A DNA stretch of 64,000 nucleotides from Trichobilharzia szidati (Eukaryota > Platyhelminthes > Trematoda > Strigeidida > Schistosomatidae). Positions within the stretch are counted from its first letter, which is position 1; every line of letters begins with the position of its first letter. Shown piece after piece: positions 1-11,512 of the stretch. The stretch is taken from NCBI GenBank assembly GCA_944472155.2, contig OX235279.1, positions 120,396,110-120,460,109 of the forward strand. The letters run 5' to 3'. The notes beneath the pieces are model-generated. The model was not told where the DNA came from, searched no databases, and saw only the letters and a list, made by a program, of their open reading frames with translations. A program made the position numbers and the translations under genes.

Positions 1-1009
1 TCAGTATCATTGCATATATATTCGTAAATCTTCAAGAGTTTGTTTGTTAAGACTTGACTTGTTTCAAGTCTTGATATTATAGTTAGACAGCCATTGAATA
101 CCAGGAAGTACTGGACAGCTGTTTCGTCCTAGTCTGAGACTTATCTGCAGTGCGCACTCACCGGGTTTCGAACCCAGTACCTTCCAGGTATGTAATAATT
201 AGCTGTTTTCTTTATGACGTTAAATTGGTTGTAGGAGCGCTAGTCACAAGTACAACGTCCTTAAGTGATATTTATAATGATTAATACTGCGATTAACTCT
301 TCTGAAATCCAATGATGCTACTCATTCATGAATATCGTGATCCAGTGAAAAATAGACAGTTTTAGTGTCAAGCTGTCATTGGTGTTGATGTTCACAGGCA
401 TAGTCTGAGTTTTTGATCTTTCCTATTATTTTGAGTAAATTTTATGCATTTTTAACTTGGCTTTATTTTTTTTTACCGAATTTGTAAGATCTACAACATA
501 TTAGTTGCTAGACGCCGCACGACACATTTCCCACTATTTGTCACTGTGCATCGTATCTGTCAGAATGAAATCAAACCTCAAGGGCTGATTACATGTTTAC
601 AATCTCATCCAATCCATGCTTAAGCCTTCTGGGATTAAAGAATTTGCAGAGGCGACCTACGGGAATACTTGTTTGTTGTAGTATATTAATGTAACTTGAA
701 TTTTATGCTTAAATAATATCCGCCTTTTTAAGACAAAACAGATTACCTATGGCTTCATTTTGATCAGCTGATTTTTCCTTTGAGACTCATTTTTTGTGTT
801 CTGCTTTAGAATGTAAAACTTCTAATGATTGTGTAATTACGAGTAATCGAACAGTATTTTCACACAACTAACTAAATTATGTTAAAAGAAATAATATAAT
901 TGTCCAAAATACAATCGGACTGTTTTGAGTACTCGTGGTACTACATTTTTCCAGATCCTCACATTATTCCTACTCATCCCTTGGATTCTGAGTGAGACAT
1001 ACGACTTTG
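1..1009. other. Region without a recognised gene; SINE-like remnant at about 95-195
   Basis: No coding exon is supported here. Bases 95-195 resemble a tRNA-derived SINE read on the minus strand: the reverse complement has a box-B-like GGTTCGAA element. A related stretch, sharing the words CTGGACAG and TCGTCCTAG, lies in every tandem unit (27255-27290 in copy 1). The rest is AT-rich and unremarkable. Confidence 0.35.
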
Positions 1010-1235
1010 GAAGTACCTGTTCATTGCATTCGGTTTTCGATCGCATTTTTTTTAGCTTGCACCACGATCGTCCTCAGGCATTGATTTCTCTTCATAGGAA
1101 TTCTTCCATGTCAGCCTCAGACGGCCTACTCTTCGCTTTCCGACTGAGGGCCTGGCGCGTGATTTCACCCGATGGACTCCTTAACGTATGCCCCCAACCC
1201 ATCTCCATTTCCTTCATTATCCAAGTCAGTTAAGC
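1010..1235 (-). mobile_element. RTE-type non-LTR retrotransposon, 3' end remnant
   Basis: The reverse complement encodes pieces resembling the C-terminal tail of RTE (SR2-like) polyproteins: a WGHTLR-like motif (family usual WIGHTLR), then ITRQALS, then a basic stretch and a short run after a stop codon. The plus-strand 102-codon ORF over the same bases is a shadow. The copy is 5'-truncated, as is usual for target-primed elements, and carries stops, so it is inactive. The same C-terminal region occurs on the plus strand at about 20000-20110. The family call rests on motif memory, not a search. Confidence 0.55.
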
Positions 1236-1239
1236 CGTT

Positions 1240-3059
1240 TATCCAAGTCAAAAGACATCCTACTTTACTGGTTAGAATTTCCACTGAAATCAGTTGGAGG
1301 AAAGTTAGTCTCACTTGAAAGTTAGTCAACAGTGGTAGTGTTTGACACAGATTCTAACCTCAGGAATAATATGATTTTTTAAAGCTTCGATACACGTATT
1401 GCTAAAGAAGGTTGATAAACAGGAAACCTTGGTTGGATGGGACTAATTTTCGAAGCAGTAAACTAACTATATCGTTAAAGAACACCCTGACACATCACTA
1501 TAAAAGGTCAGCACTTTCGCCTATATTCATCGCTATTTCATTGTCTAGTGGTCATAAATTTTACTGTGATTGTCTACGCACCGTTTGGTTATTAGATCCT
1601 TACCAGAACTCTAACTTTTTCGTCGAATAATCATAAAAATAACAAAAATATTTCGTTTCATTGTTGTAGTTTTAAATTTACATATTTCATTCACATTCCT
1701 AATATAAATGCATATTAACGATTAAACAAGAAGGAAATTACGGATAACACAGTGTGAGATGTAATACAAATACATCGAAGACATAAAATTAAAGTATGAC
1801 AAGATAGAAAGACACCAAAGCATTAAAAATTGTCATTAACAAAAGTACAACCGTGAAGGTACTTAATGACAGACGCATTTAATCACATTATAAAATCTAG
1901 AAAAAATTCAATCTATGATTTGAAAAATTCTAACAGAGATCGCTGTTTATTTGAAGAAACAGTGCATAGAACAGTTTTCGAGCGTTTCTTCTGATTTGTT
2001 GACTTCTTAGTATTCTGTATACCTCGGCTTTTCGCTATCTGATTAGAAGTCACCTTACTGTTCAAAAGTGTGTTGCACTGTGCCGTTTTAGCATCTACAT
2101 TTAAAAAAAGTTAATAAAAAAAAATTTCTTCCTCTTGATAACATGATGTTATTTTATTTCATTAATTCTTATTTTTTTAAAAACCTGCAAACAAACAATC
2201 TAAAACAGTTACAATACATAGTATTTTCATACACATTAATCAAATAGTTATAAGATGACAAGTATATTAATACTGCGTCAACATTTACCAGCAAGCTAAC
2301 CGACTACAATCGAACTCGTAACTTGCAAATTAATTTGTAATTTACACGGTTGGAGGTGAAATTTCGCCACAGTTTCCCTTAGAAACCGAGATTAAAATAC
2401 AACCTAGTCAGAATTTCATATCTCTGCTTTAAGTAGGGCTGTGAATTATCGGTCCCAGTGATTACCTTCTAATCACTGAGTCACTTAGTTGAAAACTATC
2501 TACAACCACCGAGGATTCGACAGATAGGAATTACCATCAACACTTAGGCAAGAGATCCAGTACAACAACAACACCATGTGTATACAAGTGGCTATTAGAT
2601 AATAAAATGTCAATGTATTAATCAGATTAACACTGCGAAGTCAGTTTATTGCATTATGACGGTGTGCACCACTCCACCTCTGTGCAGTGTTCTACAATCG
2701 CCTATTTCTTTCTCTCTCGTTTGCGTATATGCACTTACAAGTGTACACAAAAAGTATGCCTTACGACGGGGACTATTCACCCGTTAAAACGGTTATCCCT
2801 GTGATAATTTTACTATCAACAAACTTCAGTATGCTTTGCTGAACAGTGACAGGATATTTAGGCTAAGTTCAAGAGTGAAGAGTATTAAAATTCTACGTTG
2901 TTAGAGAATAAAATAAGTAGATAAGTGAAGCCTGAGTGTGCATAAGATAACAAGGTTTAGATTATTCATCAGATCTTTCTAGATCTGGTGACACGGTTAA
3001 AGAGCAGTGTGTTTGAGATGGACTAGTTCGGAAAGCAAACACTCCCGAATTATTTTACT
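1240..3059. other. AT-rich region, nothing recognised
   Basis: No convincing exon, RNA gene or full element was found. A 72-codon plus ORF at 1412-1630 has no recognisable motif and no convincing splice context. The right edge runs into the minus-strand PLE that starts near 3060. Confidence 0.4.
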
Positions 3060-4040
3060 CACACTATCATGGTGGGTGAATCCAATGCTTTTTCCAGATA
3101 TCTGGAATACGTGTTGAATCATTCCTATTACACGTGTTTGTAGTTGATTCGATAAACAAAGCTTCTGTTATCAATCTCTCCCTATACCCTGTGACATTAG
3201 ATTTTAAAACTGTCATCCTATCCCATCCTATTGTATGGTTGTGTGTAACTGCATGTAGTGCTATCTATGGCTGAACTATTCTCCAGATTTCTTATCTTAT
3301 TCGGGTCAACCAATCTAGATTTTGCTAGGTTTTTATGTTCAGCTAGTCTGACTGCCCCTGTTCTACTAGTTTGACCTATGTATTTCACCTGACAATCATT
3401 GCAGGGTATGTGATAAACTAAATTGTTTTGTCTTAAAGGCTCTACAGGATTGATCCTTTAACGGACAAAGCTTGTTTCCAATTGAGTTTGTGGGTTTGAA
3501 TGCCAACCACCTTTATTCCTGCCTTGTTAAGAATTCTGCGAAAGGTTTCCGAGGTTCCTTGTTCTACTGATGATTTAGATTCCTTATTACTGGTGTCGTC
3601 ATTAATATTATTATTATCATTATTATTATAATTATCATTATTATTGTTATTATCACTATCACTAATATTATTATTTATTTCATTTTCACATTTCCCCACA
3701 TACTTTCTGATCAATTTATTAGGGTAATTATTAAGTTTCAAAGCTTCTCTTATAAGCCTAACTTTCTGTCTTAGATTTTCCTTCGTACGACTTGATTTTT
3801 GTGCTTAAACACTTCACCAATCCTATTTTTACTGAAATAGGATGGGATGACCGGAAGTCCAAATATCTGTTTGAATTTGTGGGTTTCCTGTAAACACTAG
3901 TGTTTAACTTCCCATCTTCTTTCCTTTTTACACTGCAATCTAACATTGGGAGCTCCCCTTCCTGATTTTCCAATTCATAAATGAACTGAATTGCCCCCAC
4001 CTTTGAGTTAATGTACCATATCAGATATGAATCCAATACT
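3060..4040 (-). mobile_element. Penelope-like element fragment: RT thumb, Asn-rich linker, GIY-YIG endonuclease
   Basis: Read on the minus strand. Bases 4036-3758 encode the region after the RT active site of PLEs, with the signature FIYELENQEGELPMLD and then TSVYRKPT and RYLDF. After one frameshift near 3790 the frame continues through NNYPNKLI into an Asn/Asp-rich linker made by an (ATT)n-type repeat (3597-3685). It then reaches a segment ending KVVGIQTHKLNWKQAL at about 3450. A further frame change leads to a GIY-YIG endonuclease core at about 3340-3430 (motifs PCNDCQVKYIGQT and RLAEHK). The order RT then GIY-YIG defines PLEs. Several frame breaks make it a dead copy. The tandem units carry the same subfamily at 35684-36475 and equivalents. 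Confidence 0.8.
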
Positions 4041-4320
4041 CCTACATCAATAGAATTTCTACTAACTTACTTCAGCATAGTTAGAATAAACTGATATACT
4101 AAGTAGTGCGCTGAGAAGCTAATTAATTTAGTGATTATACCAAATTAGAGTAATTCGATGTTGACCAACAATTTTTGTAATCAACAACCTGTCTGAGGCA
4201 AAAAAAATAATCCCTACAAACGCAAATACAAAAACTATATTATGTGGACATATAATCACGGCATAAGTAAAAGGTCATTGAAGACGAAACAGACACGCGT
4301 TAAATAATCAGCCACTTTAC

Positions 4321-4415
4321 CACTCTCAGAATTTTCTTCCGTGAATAAGGCTCTCGATCGTCTGTTTTGTTTTCTGAATAATTTAGTTGGTGTCCCAGGT
4401 TCAGAATAACCACTG
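4321..4415 (-). CDS. Candidate internal exon of the minus-strand host gene
   Basis: A 95-base stretch on the minus strand is preceded by a good acceptor (CTTGACTTCCAG) and followed by the donor GTAAAG. The open frame encodes about 32 residues, including SGYSEPGTPTKLFRKQ and ending EENSESG, rich in Ser, Glu and basic residues. It starts one base into a codon and ends after one base of a codon, so it cannot join directly to the phase-0 exon at 9114-8767; another exon would have to lie between. It shares orientation with the gene further right. Function unknown. It could also be a chance open stretch. Confidence 0.35.
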
Positions 4416-4449
4416 CTGGAAGTCAAGTGGACAATTTGAAACAGCAATT

Positions 4450-5714
4450 AGTACTAACAGATGAACAAACATCATATCACACGAAAAAATATCATAAAAT
4501 CTAATTTGAAAATAGAATATATTTCCTTCTAATTGGGTAAGAACATGATACTGAAATCACCAACGCCTGAAGTAATTCTGCTAACGCTAAACAAAGTACA
4601 AAACAACTTCAAAAATACTGTTGATATTGATAAAGATTCCCTCGTAAACACATCCTCACGTTAATAAACGAAGAGCGTACAACTGAACAACTCACCTAAA
4701 CTCAAGCTCTGTCTAAGGAGGTACTAAGTAAAAGATTCTGAAGATATAATAAAGTTGTGTAAAAACGGTAAAAGTTGCTTTTGGCTGGCAGAAAGTGAAC
4801 GTATTCCAGCATGTTTCAAGCTCAATTAGAGATGAAATCAGCCAAGACGCTGGTCGGCAACAATTCTGTGCATCGAGTGATGGAAAGTAAACGATTGTGA
4901 AATAATGAAAAAGATTATGATCAAAGGTGATACAGACTATTGTCCCATAGCTGAAAAAGGCACATCAGCAATTTATTTCCAGAAGAGGAGACTTGCAAGA
5001 CAGATAACACGTCTCGAAATTATTTGATTTCTATCAGACGTCTGAACTACAGATTTCAAATCAATCCACAATGTTAGTTAGAAGATGTGAATTAAATCTG
5101 CTGAGAGACAAATCTGTAGCCTTATCTCTTACTGCAACTAATGTTCAACAGATAAGTTCTGTTGCCAAAGGCTCTTTCGTTGAACACTACTAAATGTCAC
5201 AGAATCTGCAGAGAGCTTAAGGATGAAAATATTTACGCTAAACAGCATATTTCAGGTCGTGAAACTGCATTAAATGAGGTGACTATGAAACGTTCCCGTA
5301 TAGCCACTAAAAAACGATGTCAACTGTTGCAAAACAACTGAGAACAACAAGATCAAGAGCAGGATTAGTTATTTCAGTCAATGACACTTCTTATAATCTA
5401 TGCAGTCCGCTTACCTAGACTGACTAAACATTTCAAACTTCTTTTGTAGGTAAACAATTATCTTAGTCAAAATTAGCATAACTTAGAATGACAGAAAGAC
5501 TAGGTATTCATCATGACACTATCTCATGAAACTCTATTCGCCTACTTTCACTCTGTGTTCTGGTCTCTTCTGTCAGGTGGCATAATACGGTCAATAACAG
5601 TGAAGTTAGACGTCATATGTGAAGTAAGGAGAGAAAGTCAACTGGTAAAGTTGTGAATTTTGCATCGATTGAAATGTCTAGGATACGTGTTACACGTGGC
5701 GCACAATTGATTTC
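4450..5714. other. Region without a recognised gene
   Basis: Only short open frames with no motif. It may be intron of the minus-strand gene if the exon at 4321-4415 is real. Confidence 0.35.
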
Positions 5715-5995
5715 GTTGTCGAGCAGTGCTAGCTGATATAAAATTAAGTTGGAACAGAGTTAGAGGTGGTGAGGTTAAAACATGGCATTACTACATGAAG
5801 CCAGTGACTGTCAATTTGAGCTAGCCGCATAGGGAGATGCAGACTGTCTGATTGGAATAATCGGAATGCTGAAATCTTCCGATCAGAGACTGCTGGCAAC
5901 ACTATTCCAAATAGTTCCCGATGGTGCAGATGCGTTCACTCATTGCAATCTTTCAGATTTCTTCAATCCTCATCGTTCTCAATGTAATCATTGTT
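5715..5995 (+). mobile_element. CR1/Jockey-like non-LTR element, 3' end remnant
   Basis: The plus strand reads a degenerate version of the C-terminus that the longer copies show at 14560-14770 and, on the minus strand, at 16790-16990. It has WNRVRGGEVKTWHYYMK, a stop-interrupted GDADCL segment, and a tail ending with the GADAF and CNLS words. The order and spacing match the tail of those copies. No RT core remains. Confidence 0.5.
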
Positions 5996-6944
5996 TTCCT
6001 GTAAATCTCTATCTATTATAGTTTGTTGTATTTCTTTCTTTCTTCTCAACATGTACTTCATCCTTTTATGAAGCGTCACAACTGTTTCACTTTTGTGCAA
6101 GATTCAATGCTGAGAATTCATTCAGTCAGTTGAGTATTTATTAAGTGGAAGAAAAGAGACTCAATGCAACACTCACTTTAAATCCTTGTCTTCTTTAGTA
6201 AAAGATGCGTTCGACTGTGAATCTTCATTTTGTATATTCCAACATGGCAGTGACTTTGTTTCATCAATAGAAAAAGAATGCGTAACCAATGGTGAACAAT
6301 GACTACTGACCCATTCTAGATTAGACTGGTAGTGCGACATAACAATTCTTTTAGGCTATATAATATTGAAAAAGAATATTGGTGAAAAATAGGTAAAAAA
6401 ACCAATTTTATAATTCTCCAGGAAAATAAAAAAAGTGGAGTATTCACCTTTAATATATGGCTGTGTTGATGTACATATGACAAAGTTTCATCACATGCCA
6501 ACGGCGAATGTATTCTTCCAGTGCACCTGAGGTACGGTTTAAAACAATTTTATTATGAATGTCTGCTTTCAAGCTCAGTTTGAAAACAGCCAGTGTAGCA
6601 TTCTGTAATTCGGGTAGTATGATGCAGCTATATATTTGCTGATTATCAAAGTAAATAAAGTTGAGGTGGTAAATTTTTTAGATTTAGGTTGGTATCAATT
6701 AATTTCAAACTATTTGTGCGTCTCAATTCCACCGTATAGAGTGAGAGAATGGCTGAGCGACCGGAGTAAAAGGATGTATTATTTCACACAGCCTCCTATT
6801 CATACTATATGGATGTTAACTTGTTACTATTCCACTCAGGAATTGAAATTTACCGACTAGTGGAAAACACTGAGGTAGACTAATAAACAGAACAATCAGC
6901 TAAACAGCACGTTAGCAAGCACATAACGGATGTCCAGAGCTTTA
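5996..6944. other. Region without a recognised gene
   Basis: No motif-bearing ORF or exon with convincing splice sites. ORFs at 6316-6501 (minus) and 6636-6860 (plus) are short and featureless. Confidence 0.35.
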
Positions 6945-7135
6945 GCGTCGGTGGCATAGTGGTTAAGACTCTCGCCGACCATGCACATGGTCCGGGGTTC
7001 GATTCCCTGCCGACGCACACCCGATATCTATGGTCGGCCTGCAAAATTTGGGCTACCGATATCCATGCTGAAAATTCCATACTTGAACTGAAAATACGGT
7101 GTGGCATCAAGCTGTAATAAAAATTTTTAAAAAAA
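6945..7135 (+). repeat. tRNA-derived SINE (tRNA-like head at 6945-7017)
   Basis: Bases 6945-7017 (73 nt) form a perfect 7-bp acceptor stem (GCGTCGG with CCGACGC). They have a box A, TGGCATAGTGG, a box B, GGTTCGATTCC, and a 5-bp T arm. The D arm cannot pair. The anticodon region folds instead as a GACCAT/ATGGTC hairpin, so this is not a working tRNA. The head resembles glycine tRNA. It is followed by about 90 bases of unrelated body and an A-rich tail ending near 7135, the layout of a Pol III SINE. Confidence 0.65.
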
Positions 7136-8130
7136 TTAAATTTAACTCCAAAATTAATTATAGAAAAACGTTAATCAGCACCAACTACAGGAGGAAACAA
7201 TGATGTAAATGACCCGGTTACGACTTGAACAGTTTAGATCGATAACGTACACCGTATGCACCAATGTGTGACGTGGTTCATAAGATTTCCCGGAGCTTAC
7301 ATTAGCATGAAATTAAACATTTGCCCGAAACTTCAGGTAAATAGTGAACATCACTTTAAAAAAAACACAAGACTAGAGGAGGAAATATATTCCTTTTCAA
7401 TTAGTTCTTCATCATCAGCTGGCTCTACACTCATATATAGTTTGTTACATCAAAATGTTTTACCAATCAAGTGGTTATTTTGGTTCATCAGTTTCAAGTA
7501 TAGGGTGGGTGGGTGAAATTTAGAGTTTAAAGGTTATCAGAACAACTGACTAATAGATGTTAGTAACAAGATATCTAAATTTTAAAAGAGGGGTGAAAAT
7601 TAATTACGCAATTCAAGATAGTTTGACTCTTAGGCGTTGGCAACAGGTTATTACATAATCGAGAAATAGCGATGATGACTAAGAAAAATAGGATGACTCA
7701 GAAGAGTTACGTAAAATAAAAACACGTTAATAGAATTAACTAGAATTGTAAAAATTAACAAAGTCAAAAGATGGTAACAGGGGGAGGGAAAACATCCTTT
7801 TAAAAACTTAATACATGTTATATAGTTGGCCATGGCAAACATTGAGGCTGTACAAATTTCTTTTGAACACACAGGTTTGGCTTGTTCAGATGAATTCTTC
7901 TTAGTCATCATTGCTATTTTACAAATTTCTTGATTATATATTAACTTGTTTCTAACGCCTAAGAATTAACTTATCTTCAATTCCGTAATTAATTTTCACC
8001 TCTTCCTCCTTCAAAAATCAGATATCTTGTCACTAACACCTATTAGTCTGCAACAAAGAAAGGACTAGACACATCGCACTAGTTACTAGTGTCCAATCAA
8101 AATACCCACTACAGTCCTACAGGAAGTCAA
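7136..8130. other. Region without a recognised gene; diverged inverted similarity with 8310-8480
   Basis: No exon or RNA gene supported. Stretches at about 7380-7520 (TATATTCCTTTTCAATTAGT and following) reappear in reverse complement at about 8345-8485, flanking the SINE at 8131-8310. This suggests an older repeat in two orientations. Confidence 0.35.
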
Positions 8131-8310
8131 TCGCGAGCCCGAAGAGCTCAGTGGTTACGTCTCTGACTGCAGAACTGGGTGACGCGGGTTCGAATCTCGG
8201 AAGGGACATGAGTTCCTTCAAGGCTGCAGATACGCCTTGCTGACGAGTGCCAACTAGCACGAAACCCAGGTCCAAGGCTTCCTGCTGATTGCCTCTAACC
8301 ATCTAATATC
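8131..8310 (+). repeat. tRNA-derived SINE, second family
   Basis: The sequence carries a box A (GAGCTCAGTGGT, about 8144-8155) and a box B (GGTTCGAATC, 8187-8196) spaced as in tRNA genes. Acceptor-stem pairing is poor, so a functional tRNA is unlikely. The body continues to about 8310. It lies within the diverged inverted repeat noted for its flanks. Confidence 0.5.
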
Positions 8311-8766
8311 ATCAAATTAGTTAATTATTTGATGACCTTTAGACTTAATTTCACCCACCCACACTATACTTAAAACTGATGAACTAGAATAACCAGTTGA
8401 TTGGCAAAACATTTTTATGTAAAAAAATATGTTAGTGTAGAGCCAGCAGATGATGAAGAACTAATTGAAAAGGAATATATTTCTTCGCTCAATCTGCTTT
8501 TTTTTTGAATGCATAAATGAGAATTTGGAAATGTCAGTTGAGTTAGATAAGTTCTCGTTAAGTGTGGAATAAAAGGTCTGTGTTGACTTTTGTCGGGAAG
8601 ACGTCAACATCAAACAGAGGTAGCAGCCTGTGTTAACAGAGACTGGCCATTCCCCCCCCCCCCCCAAAAAAAAAAAACTAAATAATGGCAGTCTACAAGT
8701 TTCAATCAATATCGAATAAGGCTTTTAGAAATGCATGCGCATTGTGCAAACATAACTGGAACATAC

Positions 8767-9114
8767 CATCGGGACAAAACAATTCTCATCATTCATTCGA
8801 TCCTGTGGAGAAGGAATATTTCTGACAACCGGCTTTAAATTATTCACGAGTGGTGTAGACGGTGATATGAACATTTGAAGTAATCTGCATGTACGACCAT
8901 CTGTGGTGGGTGTATCGGACTTCGACAGCTGACTTAACGGTGTAGTTGAACAGTCGTCTTTGTTGGGCAATTCATTATTCTGTATAACAGGACTGGCGGC
9001 TGAATTGTTGAATTCAACTGAATTACTTCGCAGACGCTCGGATTCTGTTACAAGTAATAAGCGTATCAGTTTGTAGGCTGCCCTGCCTCGAACACTTCCT
9101 CCTGCAATTGCGGG
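8767..9114 (-). CDS. Internal exon of an unrecognised minus-strand host gene
   Basis: This is a 348-base (116-codon) minus-strand exon. It follows a strong pyrimidine-rich acceptor ending TCTCTACAG and ends at the donor GTATGT after the codons CCG ATG. Both ends are phase 0, matching the three other exons of the proposed gene. The peptide begins PAIAGGSVRGRAAYKLIRLL, a helical basic start. A Ser/Thr/Asn-rich linker follows, then FISPSTPLVNNLKPVVRNIP and DRMNDENCFVPM. Composition and splice quality argue for real coding sequence, but I recognise no domain. The ORF extends past both splice sites for a few codons by chance. Confidence 0.6.
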
Positions 9115-10170
9115 CTGTAGAGAAGATACAGATAAAAAACTTGAAGCACATCGTCTTTTATAAATAAATGAAATGAAAAACTTGACTACTGTGACGTAAG
9201 AAGAAAACATTATCCATATGTATTTATCACTACTTGATTTCTGTCAATAGCTATCAAAACTGTTCATGTGTGAATAAAAGCTATGAAAAAGGTTAAAACT
9301 ACGAGATTAGATTCTTCCACTAGTTGGATATCTTACTCTTTATATGTTAATATAAAACAATGTGAAGAACACTGATGAAATGATTACAAATGCCTTTTCT
9401 TTCTCTTCCGAGTACACCACAATAGTTCATTAGAGATTTCACTAACATTCTAACGCTGCATAAGCACAGAAGAGAACTGCGCACTACAGGGATTAATCAG
9501 TGTAGGTTAATGCAAACTATAACGTATCATAAATACAAACATAGTGACCTACTACCGTAATCAATAAAATATCATGTGTAGTCATCAATCTTCTGTAGTG
9601 TTATCTTCATATTACTCTTCTCTATTAGCACGGTACACGTAATTTGTAGTAGATTTGCGATGTTAGTGACAGAGGAATTTTGAAAAACTCACTTTAAATC
9701 GTTATCAAAAACGTTTTCACCAGTCATACTTACAGCGACTTCAAGAACCAGTAAGCATATCAACAATTTAATTTCACAAAGCCTTTCAACTACACTTAGG
9801 TATTTATCTGCCTTGATAAATGTAATTGCAGTTTGCTGTTGTCATCATAGTAGTAAGTGTAATCGTCCAACAAGAAATTATGTATGTTTGTACTGCTATT
9901 ATATCACATTCAGCATTCATCCTTAACTGTAACTCTAACTCTGAATACCATCAATCGTTAACTTTTCTAAATGTATGTTAATTCTTAAAGTGCTGGTCAT
10001 ATTTCACATACATGGCATACAAAAATAAGCGTGTAGTGAGTTAAAAGAAAACATTATATATGCAGAAGAACATATAATGTATTTAAGTTATAAGTATTAA
10101 AACCTAAACAAGCGTTAGTAATTCACATACATATTACATATGGCTGTTCTTAAGATAAGAAATAACTTAC
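9115..10170 (-). other. Intron between host-gene exons
   Basis: The stretch lies between the acceptor of the exon at 9114-8767 and the donor of the exon at 10578-10171. It is AT-rich with no element recognised. Confidence 0.5.
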
Positions 10171-10578
10171 TCTATCTGGCGTATCACAGCACATCTTAGA
10201 TACGATAATTGTGGAGGACAATTTCCGAATGCGTTTGACAAGATCATCACACACACTTGAAAGTTTTGTTAAATTAACTATTGGCTTAACTTCCTTGTGC
10301 ACGGCTTTGTCGACTATACCAGGTTTTCTTAGTATGCGACAAGATGCACGAAGACACTGAGAAACAGACTGAACAGCATCGTCAACGGACATCAGTGAAT
10401 TAGCACTACCAGCTGCCAATAAGCTATCATCAGCTGCACCAGATAATATATCATGACAACTATTCAGGGAGTCAACCAAGTGTATCAAACCTGAAGACCA
10501 TTGTCGAAGGGGGTGATTACTTTCAGGAGCATAGCTAGAATCCCCTAACCTCAAACGACCAACAAATGAGACCGCTAC
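10171..10578 (-). CDS. Internal exon of an unrecognised minus-strand host gene
   Basis: This 408-base (136-codon) exon has phase 0 at both ends. The acceptor is TTTTGGGCTAG; the donor is GTAAGT after the codons GAT AGA. It encodes VAVSFVGRLRLGDSSYAPES at its start, then HPLRQWSSGLIHLVDSLNSC, a Ser/Ala-rich stretch, and a helical segment with SVSQCLRASCRILRKPGIVD, ending near CCDTPDR. There are no stops and the amino-acid mix looks like a soluble helical protein. No known family is recognised. The next upstream exon found is about 11.7 kb away across retroelement-filled sequence. Confidence 0.6.
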
Positions 10579-10839
10579 CTAGCCCAAAATAAGGAAACAG
10601 TGAAAAATATTTTCAACTATGAGGGAGTCCAAACCAACATTATTCATAAAAATCAGATATCCAATGAAAGAACATTTAATTAAAAAATTCAACCTTGCAG
10701 TTGAATACAAAAAGATGGCAAGTTAACAATGAATGATCCTACCCATGATATACAAAACCCTACTATAATAAAAACATGAATTTATACGTTTACTGGGCAA
10801 GATTTTAGGAAGACGACGTATACACAGGTTTCCATCAGC
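10579..10839. other. Intronic sequence, nothing recognised
   Basis: AT-rich stretch between the acceptor of the minus-strand exon and the first recognisable codons of the plus-strand retroelement. Confidence 0.4.
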
Positions 10840-11512
10840 AGCAGACGGCATGGGTGGCAGAAGCGAAAGCGATGGAAAAGGCACTAGAAATAGGTGACAC
10901 CAGACAACTATCTGGTCTTATTAGGAAAACACACGGCAAAAGGCAAATGATAAGTGAAACAGTCTCTGAGAGAAATAGCACCATAATTAGCTCCCAGGAT
11001 AGACGACCAGAATGTCGGAAAGAACACTATAGGGAACAATTTAAAAGGTCTATAGCCATGCTCAACTTACCCAGCATCCAACACCTCCCTGAATGACATA
11101 TAAACACAGGTCCTCTGTCCCTAACTAAGGTTGCAAAAGCTATCAATAGTCTGAAACGAGGCAAAGCAGAGGGAAACTGATCGAATGACTCCAGAGGTGT
11201 TTAAGGACAGTGAAGACAGTTTGCCGTCTGCGTTAACTAAGGTGTCAGTCAGCGTCTGGGAATCACAGATAGTCCTGCCGGGCTGATAAAAGTCCTTGAT
11301 TGAATCGATATATAAGAAGGGAGACAAGTATTCCTGTGACAATGACAGGGAGATTAGCCTGACCAAAACGGTATCTGAAGTGCTGGGGAGGAACAAACAA
11401 GAGAGAACCAGACAGTCTTTAGACCAGGAAGAGGGTGTTCCGACCCTATATTCACCCTTCGACAGGTTTTGGAACATAGGCATACTAATGAGTGTCCAAC
11501 AATTGTCATATT
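10840..11512 (+). mobile_element. CR1/Jockey-like non-LTR retrotransposon, first half of RT (split)
   Basis: The plus strand encodes AEAKAMEKALEIGDTRQLSG and an IRKTHGKRQMISE segment. In shifting frames it then gives LNLPSIQHLP, a KVAKAINSLKRGKA motif, TPEVFKDS, YKKGDKYSCDN and EISLTKTVSEVL. Finally it reads a DQEEGV...PFDRFWNI segment, matching DQ.AGFRPGR...LRQ.LEH of the intact family. Stops and frameshifts interrupt it. The RT breaks off after PTIVI (about 11511) and resumes at 13583 with FDLKAAFDAIDW, so a 2.07 kb insertion splits the gene. It is transposition-dead. The clade call is provisional. Confidence 0.7.

Noticed and set aside
925..1233. Plus-strand 102-codon ORF with a signal-peptide-like start
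   Set aside because: The opposite strand reads an RTE C-terminal tail over the same bases, which explains the open frame better.
3442..3741. Asn-rich ORF as a host low-complexity protein
   Set aside because: Flanking codons on both sides belong to a Penelope-like RT and endonuclease, so it is the element's linker.
6945..7017. Functional glycine-like tRNA gene
   Set aside because: Acceptor and T arms are perfect but the D arm and anticodon arm do not fold, and a SINE-like body with an A-rich tail follows.
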